Positions 1 to 9,093 are shown, counted from the stretch's first letter. The stretch: 54,840 nt of DNA from Streptomyces colonosanans (GCF_001866645.1 NZ_MLYP01000096.1:1-54840), one strand, 5' to 3'. Notes: a model not told the origin generated them from the sequence alone. Program-made: numbers and translations.

Positions 1-364
1 GCCGGCGCTGCCGCTTCTTGACGATCTGCGGTTCGAAGCTGCCCGTCCGGTCCCGGGGGACCTCGATCTCGACCGGCCCGACCTCGGTCACCACGGTCTT
101 CGAACGAGTGCCGTTGCGGGTGTTGCCGTCGGCGGCCCTCTCATGCTTCTCGTGGCTGAGATGATCGGTGATCTCACCCTCGAGAGCGGACTCCAAGAGC
201 CTCTTCGTCAGCTGCTGCAGCAGCCCGCCCTCACCGGTCAACTTGATCCCGCCAGCCTTCGCGCGGTCCACCAGCTGCCCGATCAACTGGTCGTCCAGGG
301 CCTCCGGCATCCCGGCGGGCTGCACTTCCTCGACGGCCTCAGCCGAGACGATCACATCTGTCAT
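1..364 (-). CDS. IS256-family transposase, N-terminal part
   Basis: The first 121 codons of a mutator-type (IS256) DDE transposase; the rest lies off the window. The start ATG at 364-362 overlaps the stop codon of the upstream regulator (TGATG). The translation begins MTDVIVSAEAVEEV and contains the family-typical stretches LTKRLLESALEGEITDHL, the NTRNG turn and EIEVPRDR. These belong to the N-terminal region ahead of the catalytic domain, so the DDE residues cannot be inspected. No frameshift is visible in this part. The element sits on the end of the ArsR-type gene and reads in the same direction. Confidence 0.88.
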   Translation of the reverse strand, partial: MTDVIVSAEAVEEVQPAGMPEALDDQLIGQLVDRAKAGGIKLTGEGGLLQQLTKRLLESALEGEITDHLSHEKHERAADGNTRNGTRSKTVVTEVGPVEIEVPRDRTGSFEPQIVKKRQRR

Positions 365-411
365 CAGGTGTCACTTCCTGTTCGAAGATCCACCGTTGAC
401 CGTACAGACCC
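1..411 (-). mobile_element. IS256-family insertion sequence, left end (cut by window edge)
   Basis: The segment holds the 5' part of an IS256-type transposase gene and its upstream end. The outer end is inferred to lie near 405-411, where a sequence reading GGGTCTGTACGGTCAAC on the minus strand resembles the terminal repeats of Streptomyces IS256 elements. The other end and the target duplication are outside the window, so the exact boundary is an estimate. Confidence 0.75.
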
Positions 412-1401
412 GTGCAGGGCTTCGCCTCTGGCTGTTCTGGCGTAGAGCACGATTCGTCCTGTTCGGTGGGGTACGACGAGGCCGGCTTGGGTGAGCTTGT
501 GCAGCTGTGCGGATACACCGCCAGGGGCCAGTCCGGTTCGGTTGGCGAGCTCCAGGGTGCTGGCTGGGGTTTCGAGGAGGTTGAGGAGCATGGCTCGGGT
601 GGCGCCGAGCGCTGGGGCCAAGTCGGCGGTGTCGGCGCGTGATTCCCACAGGGTTCCGATGCCACGGACGGGGTAGCGGATCACGGGGACCCAAGGCGCC
701 GATGTCTTGACGTAGAGCCTTGGCCACGCGAACGCCGACGGCACCAGGACCAAGCCGCGTCCCTCTAGTGAGCGATGCGGATCGACAAGACCTGCCTGTC
801 GGTTGGCGATCCGTAGAGTTCCGGTGGCCTGATCGAAGGCGAGGTCGGGGTGGATGTCGGCAAACATCGCCGCAGGTCCGCGCTCAGTCAGGGAGCGGGC
901 CCGGTAGTGGATATCGGACTCGAGCAGGGCTTGGATCTTCGGCCAGGTCGGGGCTAGGGCGCGCTGCCAGTAGCGACGTAGGTCAGCGACGATCGTCTCC
1001 ATTTCGCGTCGGGGCGCGCGCAGCATCGGTGCCAAGCTGGCCGGTAGATCGCCACCGAAGACTGCGGCCAGGTCGCGGCGGACGACATCGGACGGGGTGC
1101 GGCGCACCTCGTCGAGTTCGTCGTCGAGCGCGGTCAGGGGTGAGAGCGGGGTGGGCGCAAGGAACCCGGGAAGGTGGCTCGGGGGGCCTGCGGTGAGGTC
1201 GCGGGCTGCAGCCGTTCCAGGTCCGGTGAGGAGCGGGTCGTGGCGGTGATCGGACAGCCATGGCATGTGGATCGCGTGGCTTGCCGACTGGGTCAGTGTC
1301 CTGATGGATGCCAGCAGCTCCCAGGCCGGCGAGATGGCCCAGCGCAGATGGCTCAGATCAGCCGTATCCAAGGCCAGGGTAAGCGTGGGCGTCATGAGCA
1401 T
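364..1401 (-). CDS. ArsR-family (DUF5937-type) HTH transcriptional regulator, C-terminus altered by IS256
   Basis: A 345-residue regulator of the long ArsR type common in actinomycetes. A DUF5937-like body (about residues 1-230) is followed by a winged helix near 255-330, in which the helices LLNLLETPASTLELANRTG and VSAQLHKLTQAGLV are clear. ATG codons at 1401 and 1395 are both possible. It is divergent from an MFS exporter, and a palindrome covers its start, so it probably represses that exporter and itself (inference). The last ~15 codons (from about SVRSTVDLRTG) are read from IS256 DNA, and the stop overlaps the transposase ATG. The original C-terminus has therefore been replaced. The DNA-binding domain is complete, so the protein may still work. 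Confidence 0.85.
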   Translation of the reverse strand: MLMTPTLTLALDTADLSHLRWAISPAWELLASIRTLTQSASHAIHMPWLSDHRHDPLLTGPGTAAARDLTAGPPSHLPGFLAPTPLSPLTALDDELDEVRRTPSDVVRRDLAAVFGGDLPASLAPMLRAPRREMETIVADLRRYWQRALAPTWPKIQALLESDIHYRARSLTERGPAAMFADIHPDLAFDQATGTLRIANRQAGLVDPHRSLEGRGLVLVPSAFAWPRLYVKTSAPWVPVIRYPVRGIGTLWESRADTADLAPALGATRAMLLNLLETPASTLELANRTGLAPGGVSAQLHKLTQAGLVVPHRTGRIVLYARTARGEALHGSVRSTVDLRTGSDT

Positions 1402-1416
1402 TCACTCTAGCGTGAA
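1401..1416. promoter_or_regulatory. Palindromic operator candidate between the ArsR-type gene and the MFS gene
   Basis: TTCACTCTAGCGTGAA is an interrupted palindrome: TTCAC and GTGAA arms around a CTAG core. It lies exactly at the regulator start and about 17 bp before the MFS start. ArsR-family dimers bind such sites, so autoregulation and control of the exporter is the natural reading (inference). Confidence 0.55.
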
Positions 1417-1432
1417 TCCATTGAGGAGCGTG

Positions 1433-2689
1433 ATGAGTTCCCGGACGCTGCCTGCCATGACTGAGACAATCGCGGCGGGTTCGGCAGCCGCTCCACGGGA
1501 GCGCACTCGGTATCTCACGGCGTCCGGGGTTGCGTTGTGGGGTGCCCAGATTGGTCAGGTGGCTGTTCCGTTGACGGCGGTCACCATGCTGCACGCGGGG
1601 GCAGAAGGGACGTCGCTGTTGCAGACCGCGCTGACGTTGCCCTTCGTGATCCTTGGATTGCCGGTCGGCGCGTGGTTGGACCGGGTGCGGCGCCGTCCGG
1701 TCATGATCGGCGCGGACTTGGTGCGGGCGGCTGCGCTGATCACCGTGCCGGCTGCCGCGCGGTTCGGGCGTTTGACGATGACCCACCTGCTGGCAGTTGT
1801 GGTGATTCAGGGCGTGGCAACGGTGTTCTTCGACCTGGGCGCCCAGAGCTTCGTCAAGGATCTAGCCCCCGGTGCCCTGCTCGCGCGCACTAACGCGCGC
1901 TTGGCCACGATCACCCAGGCAGCGGTCATCGCAGGTCCACCGTTGGCTGGGTGGGCGGCCGGACTGCTGACCGCGCCCATGGTGCTGCTCGTCATGGCCG
2001 CGGGATACCTGTGGTCCGCAGGGTGGTTGTCCACGCTCACCACGCGGGAGCGTCCGGCCGGCGATGCCCCTCGACGGCACCTACTACACGAGATCGGCGA
2101 GGGCGTCACGTTCGTCGCCCGCCAGCCTGTCCTACGCACCGTGGTGATCGCCGGCTCCATGGTCAACATCGGCATCGCCGGAGTGATGACGCTGCTGCCA
2201 GTGCTCGCGCTGACCGAGCTCGGATGGAGTGAGAGGACTCTGGGGATGTTCCTCGGCGCTGGCGGTGTCGGCGGCCTGATTGGCGCCGTGACAGCCGTCA
2301 GGCTGGCCGACAAGCTCGGCGCAGGTCGAGCGGTCCTGCTCGTCGGGATCGCGGTCGCACCACTGGCTATCGCCATCCCTCTGCTCGGCCGACCTGTGCC
2401 CGGCCCCCTTGCAGCTGTCGGGTGGGCGCTGGTCATGCTCAAAGTCGGCTTCGACTCCGTCCTGATGATGACTTTCCGGCAGCAAGTCACCCCTGCCAGC
2501 CTCATGGCACGTGTCAACGGCACCATGCGCGTGCTCTTCACCGGCGCTGTCGCGCTTGGCGCCGCAACAACTGGTGCTCTGGCCACGGCCAGTGGTATCC
2601 GGTGGGCCCTAGGAGCCTCGGCCGCGTTCCTGGCCTGCGTGTGGATCCCGATCGCGCTGTCGCCGGTTCGGCAAATGACCACCCTCTGA
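1433..2689 (+). CDS. MFS transporter (drug-exporter type)
   Basis: A major facilitator superfamily permease of about 418 residues in the cytoplasmic membrane. Hydrophobic helices run along the whole length. The motif-A-like loop GAWLDRVRRRPVM follows helix 2, and a second-half equivalent reads VRLADKLGAGRAVL. ATG 1433 follows GAGGAG closely; ATG 1457 (MTETI) is an alternative start. The frame is open further upstream, but that part overlaps the divergent regulator and is not credible. The pairing with an ArsR/DUF5937 regulator resembles small-molecule efflux modules; the substrate cannot be read from sequence. Confidence 0.87.
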   Translation: MSSRTLPAMTETIAAGSAAAPRERTRYLTASGVALWGAQIGQVAVPLTAVTMLHAGAEGTSLLQTALTLPFVILGLPVGAWLDRVRRRPVMIGADLVRAAALITVPAAARFGRLTMTHLLAVVVIQGVATVFFDLGAQSFVKDLAPGALLARTNARLATITQAAVIAGPPLAGWAAGLLTAPMVLLVMAAGYLWSAGWLSTLTTRERPAGDAPRRHLLHEIGEGVTFVARQPVLRTVVIAGSMVNIGIAGVMTLLPVLALTELGWSERTLGMFLGAGGVGGLIGAVTAVRLADKLGAGRAVLLVGIAVAPLAIAIPLLGRPVPGPLAAVGWALVMLKVGFDSVLMMTFRQQVTPASLMARVNGTMRVLFTGAVALGAATTGALATASGIRWALGASAAFLACVWIPIALSPVRQMTTL

Positions 2690-2832
2690 ACTAGCCCGTG
2701 ACGCGGCCGCGTCCGGGCGCGATCGCAGGCGTGATGCTCCTCGTCGCCCTCGCCTAGTACTCCAGCAGGAATTCGGTGTCTGACCTGTGGGTTTCACCGG
2801 GTGGCGGGAGTGTAGCGGGGCTCCGAACGTGC

Positions 2833-2859
2833 AGGGGCGGTCTCACGGAGACCGCCCCT
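2833..2859. terminator. Strong hairpin flanked by 9-bp direct repeats
   Basis: AGGGGCGGTCTC, a 3-nt loop and GAGACCGCCCCT form a perfect 12-bp stem. CGAACGTGC occurs directly on both sides (2824-2832 and 2860-2868). It overlaps the end of the leftward ORF at 2843-3490 and probably ends transcription. The flanking direct repeats could also be a footprint of a lost insertion. Confidence 0.55.
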
Positions 2860-3490
2860 CGAACGTGCGACACCGCCGCAGGTAGTGACGGCGGCGGGGC
2901 CGCCTCCCAAGGTGATCACCGAGCACGCCACCACGCAGTGGGACCTCGAACTGGACGATCTCTTCCTGGCCATGGGCCACCGCTTCGGCCGTGTGGAGCT
3001 TCGCCGCCGCATGCGTGACTGCGGACTGGAAGGCGTGGACGGCGGCGACGTACTCGGCGGCGGTTTTGCCGATCTCCAGTTGCCGGACGTGCGCCCTCTC
3101 CTTCTCCTTCTCCTTCTCCTTCCGGTCGAACTCCTCCCGGCGCCGGGCCAGCAGGGTGTTCACCAGGACGGCGACGAGGGCCGCAGCGGCGGCCGAGGTG
3201 ATCCAGTCGGGAGTCAGGAAACCGGGGGTGCCAGGGCTACCCGGGGCGGCGGGGACCGGACTGGGCGCAGGGGGCTTGGCGAGGGCCCTGACGGCGACCG
3301 CGGTGCCCCAGTGGGAAGTCATGAGATCAGGGTCGACGAGGGCCACGCCGGGTCGGGGGATTTGAGGAAGGCCAGAGCCGTGGGCATAGCGACGCTCCGA
3401 CCCCGTGGAGCAGGTGGGGGCGCGGCCGGGTTGGGTCAGAGCTTGGTGATCTCTGGCCTTGGGGGCCGGGCGGACCCGCTTCACGGACAC
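2843..3490 (-). CDS. Hypothetical single-pass membrane protein
   Basis: A 215-residue ORF of unknown function. After a Pro/Ala-rich lead it has one hydrophobic helix (ITSAAAAALVAVLVNTLLA, about residues 97-115). This is followed by a highly charged segment with EKEKEKER, likely helical, and a soluble region. GTG at 3490 has an AGGGAAG ribosome site; ATG 3322 is an alternative that keeps the membrane helix. The last ~30 residues are Arg-rich and run into a hairpin, which suggests the true C-terminus was lost. Confidence 0.45.
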   Translation of the reverse strand: MSVKRVRPAPKARDHQALTQPGRAPTCSTGSERRYAHGSGLPQIPRPGVALVDPDLMTSHWGTAVAVRALAKPPAPSPVPAAPGSPGTPGFLTPDWITSAAAAALVAVLVNTLLARRREEFDRKEKEKEKERAHVRQLEIGKTAAEYVAAVHAFQSAVTHAAAKLHTAEAVAHGQEEIVQFEVPLRGGVLGDHLGRRPRRRHYLRRCRTFEGRSP

Positions 3491-3740
3491 GTCTTCCCTG
3501 GAGTGGACCAGACCGTGACCGCGGCGTCGGCGAACGGCCCGAGTGGAAGCTCTGGCGACAATTGGGCATACCTCACGCGAACCCCCTCCAGCCAGATCGG
3601 CAGCCTAGCCGCCCAGACGGACACCCTGGTGCGAAAGCGCCAACCTGCGGTGACGGGCCGACGAGCGTGTTGATTTGCTCATTTCTGCAGCAGCATCACA
3701 CCTGTGGCGCCGCCCGGCCGCCCTGCAGGAGGCGGCGGGT

Positions 3741-5546
3741 TCAGTCCAGCCCGTGCATCATGCGGGCGATGTCGTGGACTTCGTAGGCACGCCTTTCCAG
3801 ACCGGCCGCGTACTGCTGCGCCGGGTCACTGCCTTGGGACAGCAACAGGCCGGATATGCCGAGCAGCCGAGCGCTGCCCAAGCAGGCCACATCCAGGGCA
3901 AGAGCGAGCATCTCGGGGGAGATGTCGTGGGCGGACAGAACGCCTTCGCGGTAGCGGGTCATGTGCACGATGCCGACGGGAGTGCTGTGGGTGACCTGGC
4001 TCAGCAGCGAGTAGGCCACGGGTAGCCAGCCCGGCTCCGGGTAGGGCGCCCCCATCAGCAGGAGCATCTTGTCGATCGACGGCAGCGGTCGGCGACCCTT
4101 GGTGATCGTCTCCGGCCCTTCGACGACATGGTCGGGCATTTTCAGCAACCGGGTGGCTGCGGCGAGGGCAACGCCGTTGCCGGCGAACGTGGCGATCGTG
4201 GCCTTCTTCTTCGCCCGGAACTCGTCGAAGTACTGGGTGGATCGCTGTACGAACGCGTCCTCGTCATGCACGTCCTGGGTCAGCCAGGTGAAACGGGCTG
4301 CCTCCTCCAGAAGCATCCGCGCGGCGAACACCGTGGCGACAGCGGCATGATCGTCGAAGGTACTCATTACGGTGGAGAACGTGGAATGGGCGCCGCCGTA
4401 GGCCAGAACGCTTGCCAGCTTGGGATCACCATGGGCCCACGGATCGACGGTCCAGCTGCCCACGAACTCCTCGTACCGGCGGACCGCGTCGATGACCGGA
4501 CCGGCATGAAGAATGTCCGGCAGTACCTCGTGATGCGCCACCAGGGCATCGGGCCGCAGACGCCGCATCCGTGCCTTTGCCCTGACCTTCGGATCGGCTC
4601 CCGTCAGTGGTTTCGGGTCGCCCAGACCGTGCACTGCGTGCGCCGCGGCGACGACATTCTCCGTCAGTCGCATCAGCGTCCCCAGAAAGCCGGCCTGGTC
4701 GATCTCCGGTGGCCAGCACTCCGGCACAGCCGCACACACGCCGAGAAGGGTGACGGTGACTCCGACGGCGGCGACATGCATGAACAGCGCCTCGTGATCG
4801 GCCCGCAGATCATGCCCGGCGGCACCGCCGGCGGCCAGGCTGCTCTGCAGCCCCAGCAGGTTGCCGTGACCGGCGTGCGCCAGGACCATGACCGCCCCGC
4901 GCATTCCGGACACGGCCAGCAGGCCCCGGGCGGCTTGCAGCAGGTCCTCGACACTTCCGACGAGCAGCGAGGTCGGCGCGGGCCGGGCGGGGGAGGAGGC
5001 GAGGAACAGGTCCATAAGTTCTGCCGCACCCGGAAGCGACGGCGCCGCAAGCGCCTCCAGAGACGACCCCGTCAGGTCGGTGACGCCGTCCAATGGGACG
5101 AACCACCGGGCCAGGTTGGGGCAGGTCGCCTCATGGTCGGCCAGGAAACCGCAGATCCGGTCGCGTTCCTGAAGCATGCTGCCCAGCAGACCCGGCCGCC
5201 TTTCAGCCGGCGACTGGGCGATCCATTGCCACAGCAGACCGTCATCGAACAGGCTGCGGGCCATGGCCCCCACGACGGTGCCGCCGATCCCCGAACCCAG
5301 CAGAGAGTCCGCGCAGGCGTACCGCCACCGCGCGTAAGGGAACGCAGCCTCCGCGAGGAACTGGTCGGCCGGTCCGTCGAAGTGGAACACCGCAGGCAGG
5401 GTGCCCAGATGAGACCGCAAGGCTCGCGTCGCTGCCCGCATGGATGCCACCGACGGTTCGGCTTCCCGCCCGTCCGGCCAGGTCCCCTCCGCCCCGGACC
5501 ACTTCTCGCCCAACCCTGCCCCCATCTGTCGCCACTGTCCCCGCAT
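3741..5546 (-). CDS. Hypothetical protein, 601 residues
   Basis: A long, intact ORF that I do not recognise. The composition is normal for a soluble, mainly helical protein with several Ala/Leu-rich stretches (for example GVTVTLLGVCAAVPECW) that could be buried or membrane-associated. The C-terminal third contains a His-rich segment (LLSQVTHSTPVGIVHM) and a dense helical end. It loosely recalls DUF5677-type proteins, but this is an impression only. ATG 5546 lacks a clear ribosome site; ATG 5522 is also possible. No neighbour is close enough on the same strand to form an operon. Confidence 0.6.
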   Translation of the reverse strand: MRGQWRQMGAGLGEKWSGAEGTWPDGREAEPSVASMRAATRALRSHLGTLPAVFHFDGPADQFLAEAAFPYARWRYACADSLLGSGIGGTVVGAMARSLFDDGLLWQWIAQSPAERRPGLLGSMLQERDRICGFLADHEATCPNLARWFVPLDGVTDLTGSSLEALAAPSLPGAAELMDLFLASSPARPAPTSLLVGSVEDLLQAARGLLAVSGMRGAVMVLAHAGHGNLLGLQSSLAAGGAAGHDLRADHEALFMHVAAVGVTVTLLGVCAAVPECWPPEIDQAGFLGTLMRLTENVVAAAHAVHGLGDPKPLTGADPKVRAKARMRRLRPDALVAHHEVLPDILHAGPVIDAVRRYEEFVGSWTVDPWAHGDPKLASVLAYGGAHSTFSTVMSTFDDHAAVATVFAARMLLEEAARFTWLTQDVHDEDAFVQRSTQYFDEFRAKKKATIATFAGNGVALAAATRLLKMPDHVVEGPETITKGRRPLPSIDKMLLLMGAPYPEPGWLPVAYSLLSQVTHSTPVGIVHMTRYREGVLSAHDISPEMLALALDVACLGSARLLGISGLLLSQGSDPAQQYAAGLERRAYEVHDIARMMHGLD

Positions 5547-5787
5547 CCTGCCGCGATTGTCCCCGGCTGCGCAGCCGGCTGGGAATCTCGGGCCGTGGGT
5601 ACGTAGACGCCGACGGCGATCGGGCCCGCACGCGGACCGGCTGACACAGCCTCCCGGGCGGCGGACGAACTCGGCCCGTTCCTCGTCCCGGCCACGGACC
5701 GCACCTGCGGGGCAACGCTGATCCCGCGCGCGGCGGCGCCGGTCCCCGGGACGTGTGAGGCCGCCGCCTGAGCTCGGACAGTCGGGT

Positions 5788-5985
5788 TCAGGCGATGTCG
5801 ATGTCTGTGAGGATGTCGTCGGTGATGTCTTCGGTGCCTGTCTGGATGGCGGTGACGGCGGCCTGGCAGATGAGCTGGGACAGGAGCTTGAAGTAGCCGC
5901 CGGTGCGTTTCTAGAGGAGGTTGGCCCGGCCTACGAGGGCCTTGGGTGTGAGACGGTGGAGCCGCAGGTCGTCCTCGATGGAACA
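5788..5985 (-). pseudogene. TniB/IstB-like transposition ATPase, C-terminal remnant
   Basis: The minus strand reads DLRLHRLTPKALVGRANLL, an in-frame TAG, then KRTGGYFKLLSQLICQAA and ends DDILTDIDIA. This matches the C-terminal part of TniB-type ATP-binding proteins that accompany Mu/Tn7-like transposases. The in-frame stop and the lack of the Walker-A half show it is dead. Confidence 0.65.
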
Positions 5986-6021
5986 TGATCCTTGGTCGGG
6001 TGATCTCGGCCGGGTGGATGC

Positions 6022-6152
6022 ATGAGTACAGGGCCTCTTGGTAGCTCGGGTTTGCGACCACTCGCGCATCTCCGCCTCCAGCTGACGATTTCGGGCCGTG
6101 GCGGCCTCCAGCCGCCGCAGCAGGGAGGCGTCCGATACGCGTTGCTGGTCCG
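6022..6152 (-). pseudogene. DUF6262-type transposon protein, internal fragment
   Basis: The minus strand encodes PDQQRVSDASLLRRLEAAT followed by ARNRQLEAEMREW, a Leu/Glu-rich coiled coil. It resembles the C-terminal half of DUF6262 proteins, which accompany tyrosine-recombinase transposons. No start or full domain remains. A related fragment lies at 10451-10621. Confidence 0.5.
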
Positions 6153-6387
6153 GAACTTGGGGTGGCCGACGCCGTTGGGCCGTGTCGCTCGCGCAGCGGC
6201 TACTGGGCGCGCGCGGCCGTCCCTGGCGGCACTTCAGCGTCCGCGGTGATACTCGTCGGTGTGTCCAGGGCCCTGCTGGCGAGGACTACCGTGGAGAAGG
6301 TACACGCCCCAGTACTTGGAGAGGCCGACGTATTGGACGGTCGTCCCCTGGTGGACCATCAGATCTCCACGTAAGTGCCAGCAGTTG

Positions 6388-6585
6388 CTATGGGCAGGGC
6401 CCCGCACGGCGACGTGATGCTGCCGCCCACCCCAGTCTGAGGTCGGCCAGCGCGGCCAACTTGTGCGCAGTCAGGTCGGCCTGGCTGAACGTGCGAAGAT
6501 CCGTGCCTTTGGGGAGGTACTGCCGCAACAGCCGGTTGGTGTTCTCGTTGGTGTCGGGCGGTCCAGGGGTCGCCGTGCCGGAGGT
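6388..6585 (-). pseudogene. IS30-family transposase, C-terminal fragment
   Basis: The minus strand reads NENTNRLLRQYLPKGTDL followed by RTFSQADLTAH, the signature of the IS30 transposase end around the last catalytic glutamate (NENxNxxLRxYxPKG). Upstream catalytic regions are missing and the reading is out of context after about residue 45, so only a scrap remains. Confidence 0.7.
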
Positions 6586-7008
6586 CTTTCGCCTCTGCGC
6601 CGACGAGATTCGAGAGGTCGGCGTCCACCTGTTGGGACGACGGCTGTGCGAGACGATGCTGTACTGGGAGACCGCCGACGAGGACACATCACTTGACGAC
6701 TCAATGCTCGAGTGGGCCGCGCTCTGGAAGCCGCTCCCGATGGCGGTGTTCTCGACCACGTTGTTGGCGGTGCAGGGCAATGCCCGCCTGGCCTCCGGCG
6801 GCCTGGCGGAGGAGATCGAGCGGTTGCGAGCCGAGCCGGGGGAGGGCGACATCGCGATCGGCGGCGCGACTCTCGCCGCCGAGGCGGGAGGGCTGGGTCT
6901 GATCGACGAGTACCGGGCCATGGTCTACCCGGTGCTGGTTGGCGGTGGCATTCCATTCTTTCCCCAACGCGAGGGCCGGGTTGCGCCGGAAGTCTGGCTG
7001 CCCGCGCG
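6570..7008 (+). pseudogene. RibD C-terminal-domain (dihydrofolate-reductase-like) protein, truncated at both ends
   Basis: The frame reads VFRLCADEIREVGVHLLGRR then ETMLYWETADED and, later, GDIAIGGATLAAEAGGLGLI and YRAMVYPVLVGGGIPFFP. This is the body of an actinomycete RibD_C/DHFR-like reductase. About 20 N-terminal residues, including the usual start and first strand, are gone where the IS30 scrap begins. The last ~25 residues are lost at the stop of the cholesterol-oxidase gene. Without ends it is unlikely to fold or be made. Confidence 0.75.
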
Positions 7009-7009
7009 C

Positions 7010-8842
7010 TCAGCGCAGCAGCGCGTCGAGGAACGGGCTGGAAAGCACGCGGTGGGGGTCGAGCTGGTCGAGAAGCGTGACCGCCTCGTCCCAGCCTGGG
7101 CCGCCCCCGGCGCGCTGGCTGGCGGGGATCGCGCGGGTGAGGACGTTCGGGTCGGACCACGCGGCGGTGTCGCTGTAGGCCCAGCCCTTGGACCACTCCA
7201 CGCGAACCGTCGCCCGGTCCCCGTCCAGGGCCAGGAGGAACTGCTCGATGTCGCGGTAGAAGCGGTTCAGGGCGGGTGTCGTCGGCAGGGAGAGGACGTC
7301 GATCCACACGGCGGTGTCGGCGTCCGGCCGGTCGGGACGCGGCCGCAGGGCGGACAGCAGCGGGGACCGCGCGCCAGGGACACCGCACACGAACGGGTCC
7401 TCCAGACCGGTCACCCGGATCTCCACCTGGCCGTTGACCGGGTACTCGCCGCGCGCCGCGTACTGCGTGAGCAGCGTGCGATAGAAGCTGGCGAACTGGC
7501 TGACCACCCACTGCAGATCGGTGCGGCGGGTGAGGACCGCGTAGCCGTTGGCGGTCTCGCGCAGCGTGGTGGGCCGCACGTACTGCAGCAGATTGCGGGA
7601 GGCGCCCCACAGGTCCGAGCGCAGGCCGCCTGCCAGCAGATGGGTGAGCACGTCTCCGGTCAGCACGTCCCGCACTAGGGTCCCCGAGAGCAGGACGTCG
7701 GTGATGTCGCCAGTCAACGCGACCTTGGCCAGCAGGTACTGGACCTGCCCGAAGAGCGGCGCACTCGCCCACGCCCCGGAGACCAGGTCGCCGGCCAGCC
7801 GGGCCACCGGCTCGGGGAGGGAGTCGGAGAATGGGTAGTTGTACGGCTCGTCGACCATGCGGGCGGTGAGCGGTCGTTTCGGGGCGACACTCCAGACCTT
7901 CAGCCAGGGGCAGTCGGTGAAAGCGAACCAGATCGCCTCCACCCGGCCGGTGCGGTCCACGAAGTCGGCCAGGGTCCGCGTTCCGGCCGGAGCACCGGGG
8001 GCGGCGAACAGTTCGGTGGCGGGGATGTTCAGAAAGGACTGGCAGCGCAGATTGTGGTCGGTGCCCACCCGCAGAACGGCCTCAGTGACGAGCGAGCGGC
8101 CGAGGTGAGTGAGGAGCGCATCACAGTCGGGCTCGGCTCGGCCGACGGTGCGCAGGACGTAGCGGCCGGCGTCGTCGTCCCAGACGACCACGGTCAGCTC
8201 GGTAACCAGATTGCTCAGCGAGCCGTAGCCGTGGCCGGATGACGGTCTCTCGCCGACGGCGGGGATGGCCGTGCCATGCGCGCCGATGGCAAGCGCGCCA
8301 CCAACCGATAGATCGCCGGGTGCCGGCGCGGAGGCGACCCCGTATCCGCCCGCGCCAGCAAACGCGAGCAGGGTCTCCAGCGAGGCACCGGCCTGGACCC
8401 GGACTCGCGCCGACCCGTCGGCGGCCTGCTGCTCCAGCGACATCGCGGTGAGGTGTGCGGTGGTGTCCAGCAGGACGACCCGAGCCGCGGCGGGGGTGCC
8501 GTCGGCCACCGTGAGGGGGGACCAGCCATGCCGCCGCCCTTGGGCACGTACCGTCCAGCCGACACTGTAGGCCCAGTTGACGACGTCGAGCACCTCCTGA
8601 GGATTGCGCGGCGCGCACGTCCACAACTGGTCGGTACGAATCTCACCGGCCCAGTTCTCGTAGGCGCGCTGATAGACGTAGATCCCGGCCGGGAAGCCCG
8701 GTGGCGGTGCCGAGGCCGCGTAGGCGCTGCCCGGCCGGACCAGCCCTCGCAGCAACCAGACCGCGCCGCCCGCGGCGGCCGACGACGCGAGCAGCCTGCG
8801 CCGCGACAGCCCGCCGCCCTGGTTTGAAGGACTGTCCATCAT
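7010..8842 (-). CDS. Secreted FAD-linked oxidase, cholesterol-oxidase (class II) type
   Basis: A 610-residue flavoprotein. A twin-arginine signal (SRRRLLASSAAAGGAVWLL, residues 13-31) predicts Tat export. It is followed by a VAO/PCMH-type FAD-binding domain (about 70-260). QGRRHGWSPLT carries the histidine expected to hold FAD covalently in this class, and GDLSVGGALAIGAHGTAIP is the second FAD-contact region. The C-terminal ~300 residues correspond to the cholesterol-oxidase substrate-binding domain, with FADCPW-like and YxR segments. The family uses O2 to oxidise the 3-beta-hydroxyl of sterols to the 4-en-3-one, releasing H2O2. No frameshift is seen. The actual substrate could be another bulky alcohol. 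It stands alone on its strand. Confidence 0.85.
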   Translation of the reverse strand: MMDSPSNQGGGLSRRRLLASSAAAGGAVWLLRGLVRPGSAYAASAPPPGFPAGIYVYQRAYENWAGEIRTDQLWTCAPRNPQEVLDVVNWAYSVGWTVRAQGRRHGWSPLTVADGTPAAARVVLLDTTAHLTAMSLEQQAADGSARVRVQAGASLETLLAFAGAGGYGVASAPAPGDLSVGGALAIGAHGTAIPAVGERPSSGHGYGSLSNLVTELTVVVWDDDAGRYVLRTVGRAEPDCDALLTHLGRSLVTEAVLRVGTDHNLRCQSFLNIPATELFAAPGAPAGTRTLADFVDRTGRVEAIWFAFTDCPWLKVWSVAPKRPLTARMVDEPYNYPFSDSLPEPVARLAGDLVSGAWASAPLFGQVQYLLAKVALTGDITDVLLSGTLVRDVLTGDVLTHLLAGGLRSDLWGASRNLLQYVRPTTLRETANGYAVLTRRTDLQWVVSQFASFYRTLLTQYAARGEYPVNGQVEIRVTGLEDPFVCGVPGARSPLLSALRPRPDRPDADTAVWIDVLSLPTTPALNRFYRDIEQFLLALDGDRATVRVEWSKGWAYSDTAAWSDPNVLTRAIPASQRAGGGPGWDEAVTLLDQLDPHRVLSSPFLDALLR

Positions 8843-9093
8843 CCCCGCACCCCCTGACCCGCTCCGAACCGGCCCTGCCGGGCCGGTCGAGCACGCACGT
8901 TACCCAGCAAAGGAAGGCCCCGCGGTCGTACATTCAGCCGATTCACGTGAACGAGTGAATGACCCGCGAACCGGCCCCTCCCGGGACTCCTGCCATATAA
9001 AAAGCCCGCCCGGCCCATCCGCTGCAGGCGAGGGGCAGCGACGACCCGGCCCCACGGCCCGTAGTGCGCTCTCCACGGCAGTTGTAGTTCTGG

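Noticed and set aside
2750..2785. CTAGTACTCCAGCAGGAATTC-type sequence as an IS end
   Set aside because: It resembles sequence seen beside some insertion elements, but no partner repeat or transposase is nearby.
4128..5606. Long plus-strand frame over the 601-residue gene
   Set aside because: Low-complexity Arg/Gly/Gln composition typical of the complement of a GC-rich gene.
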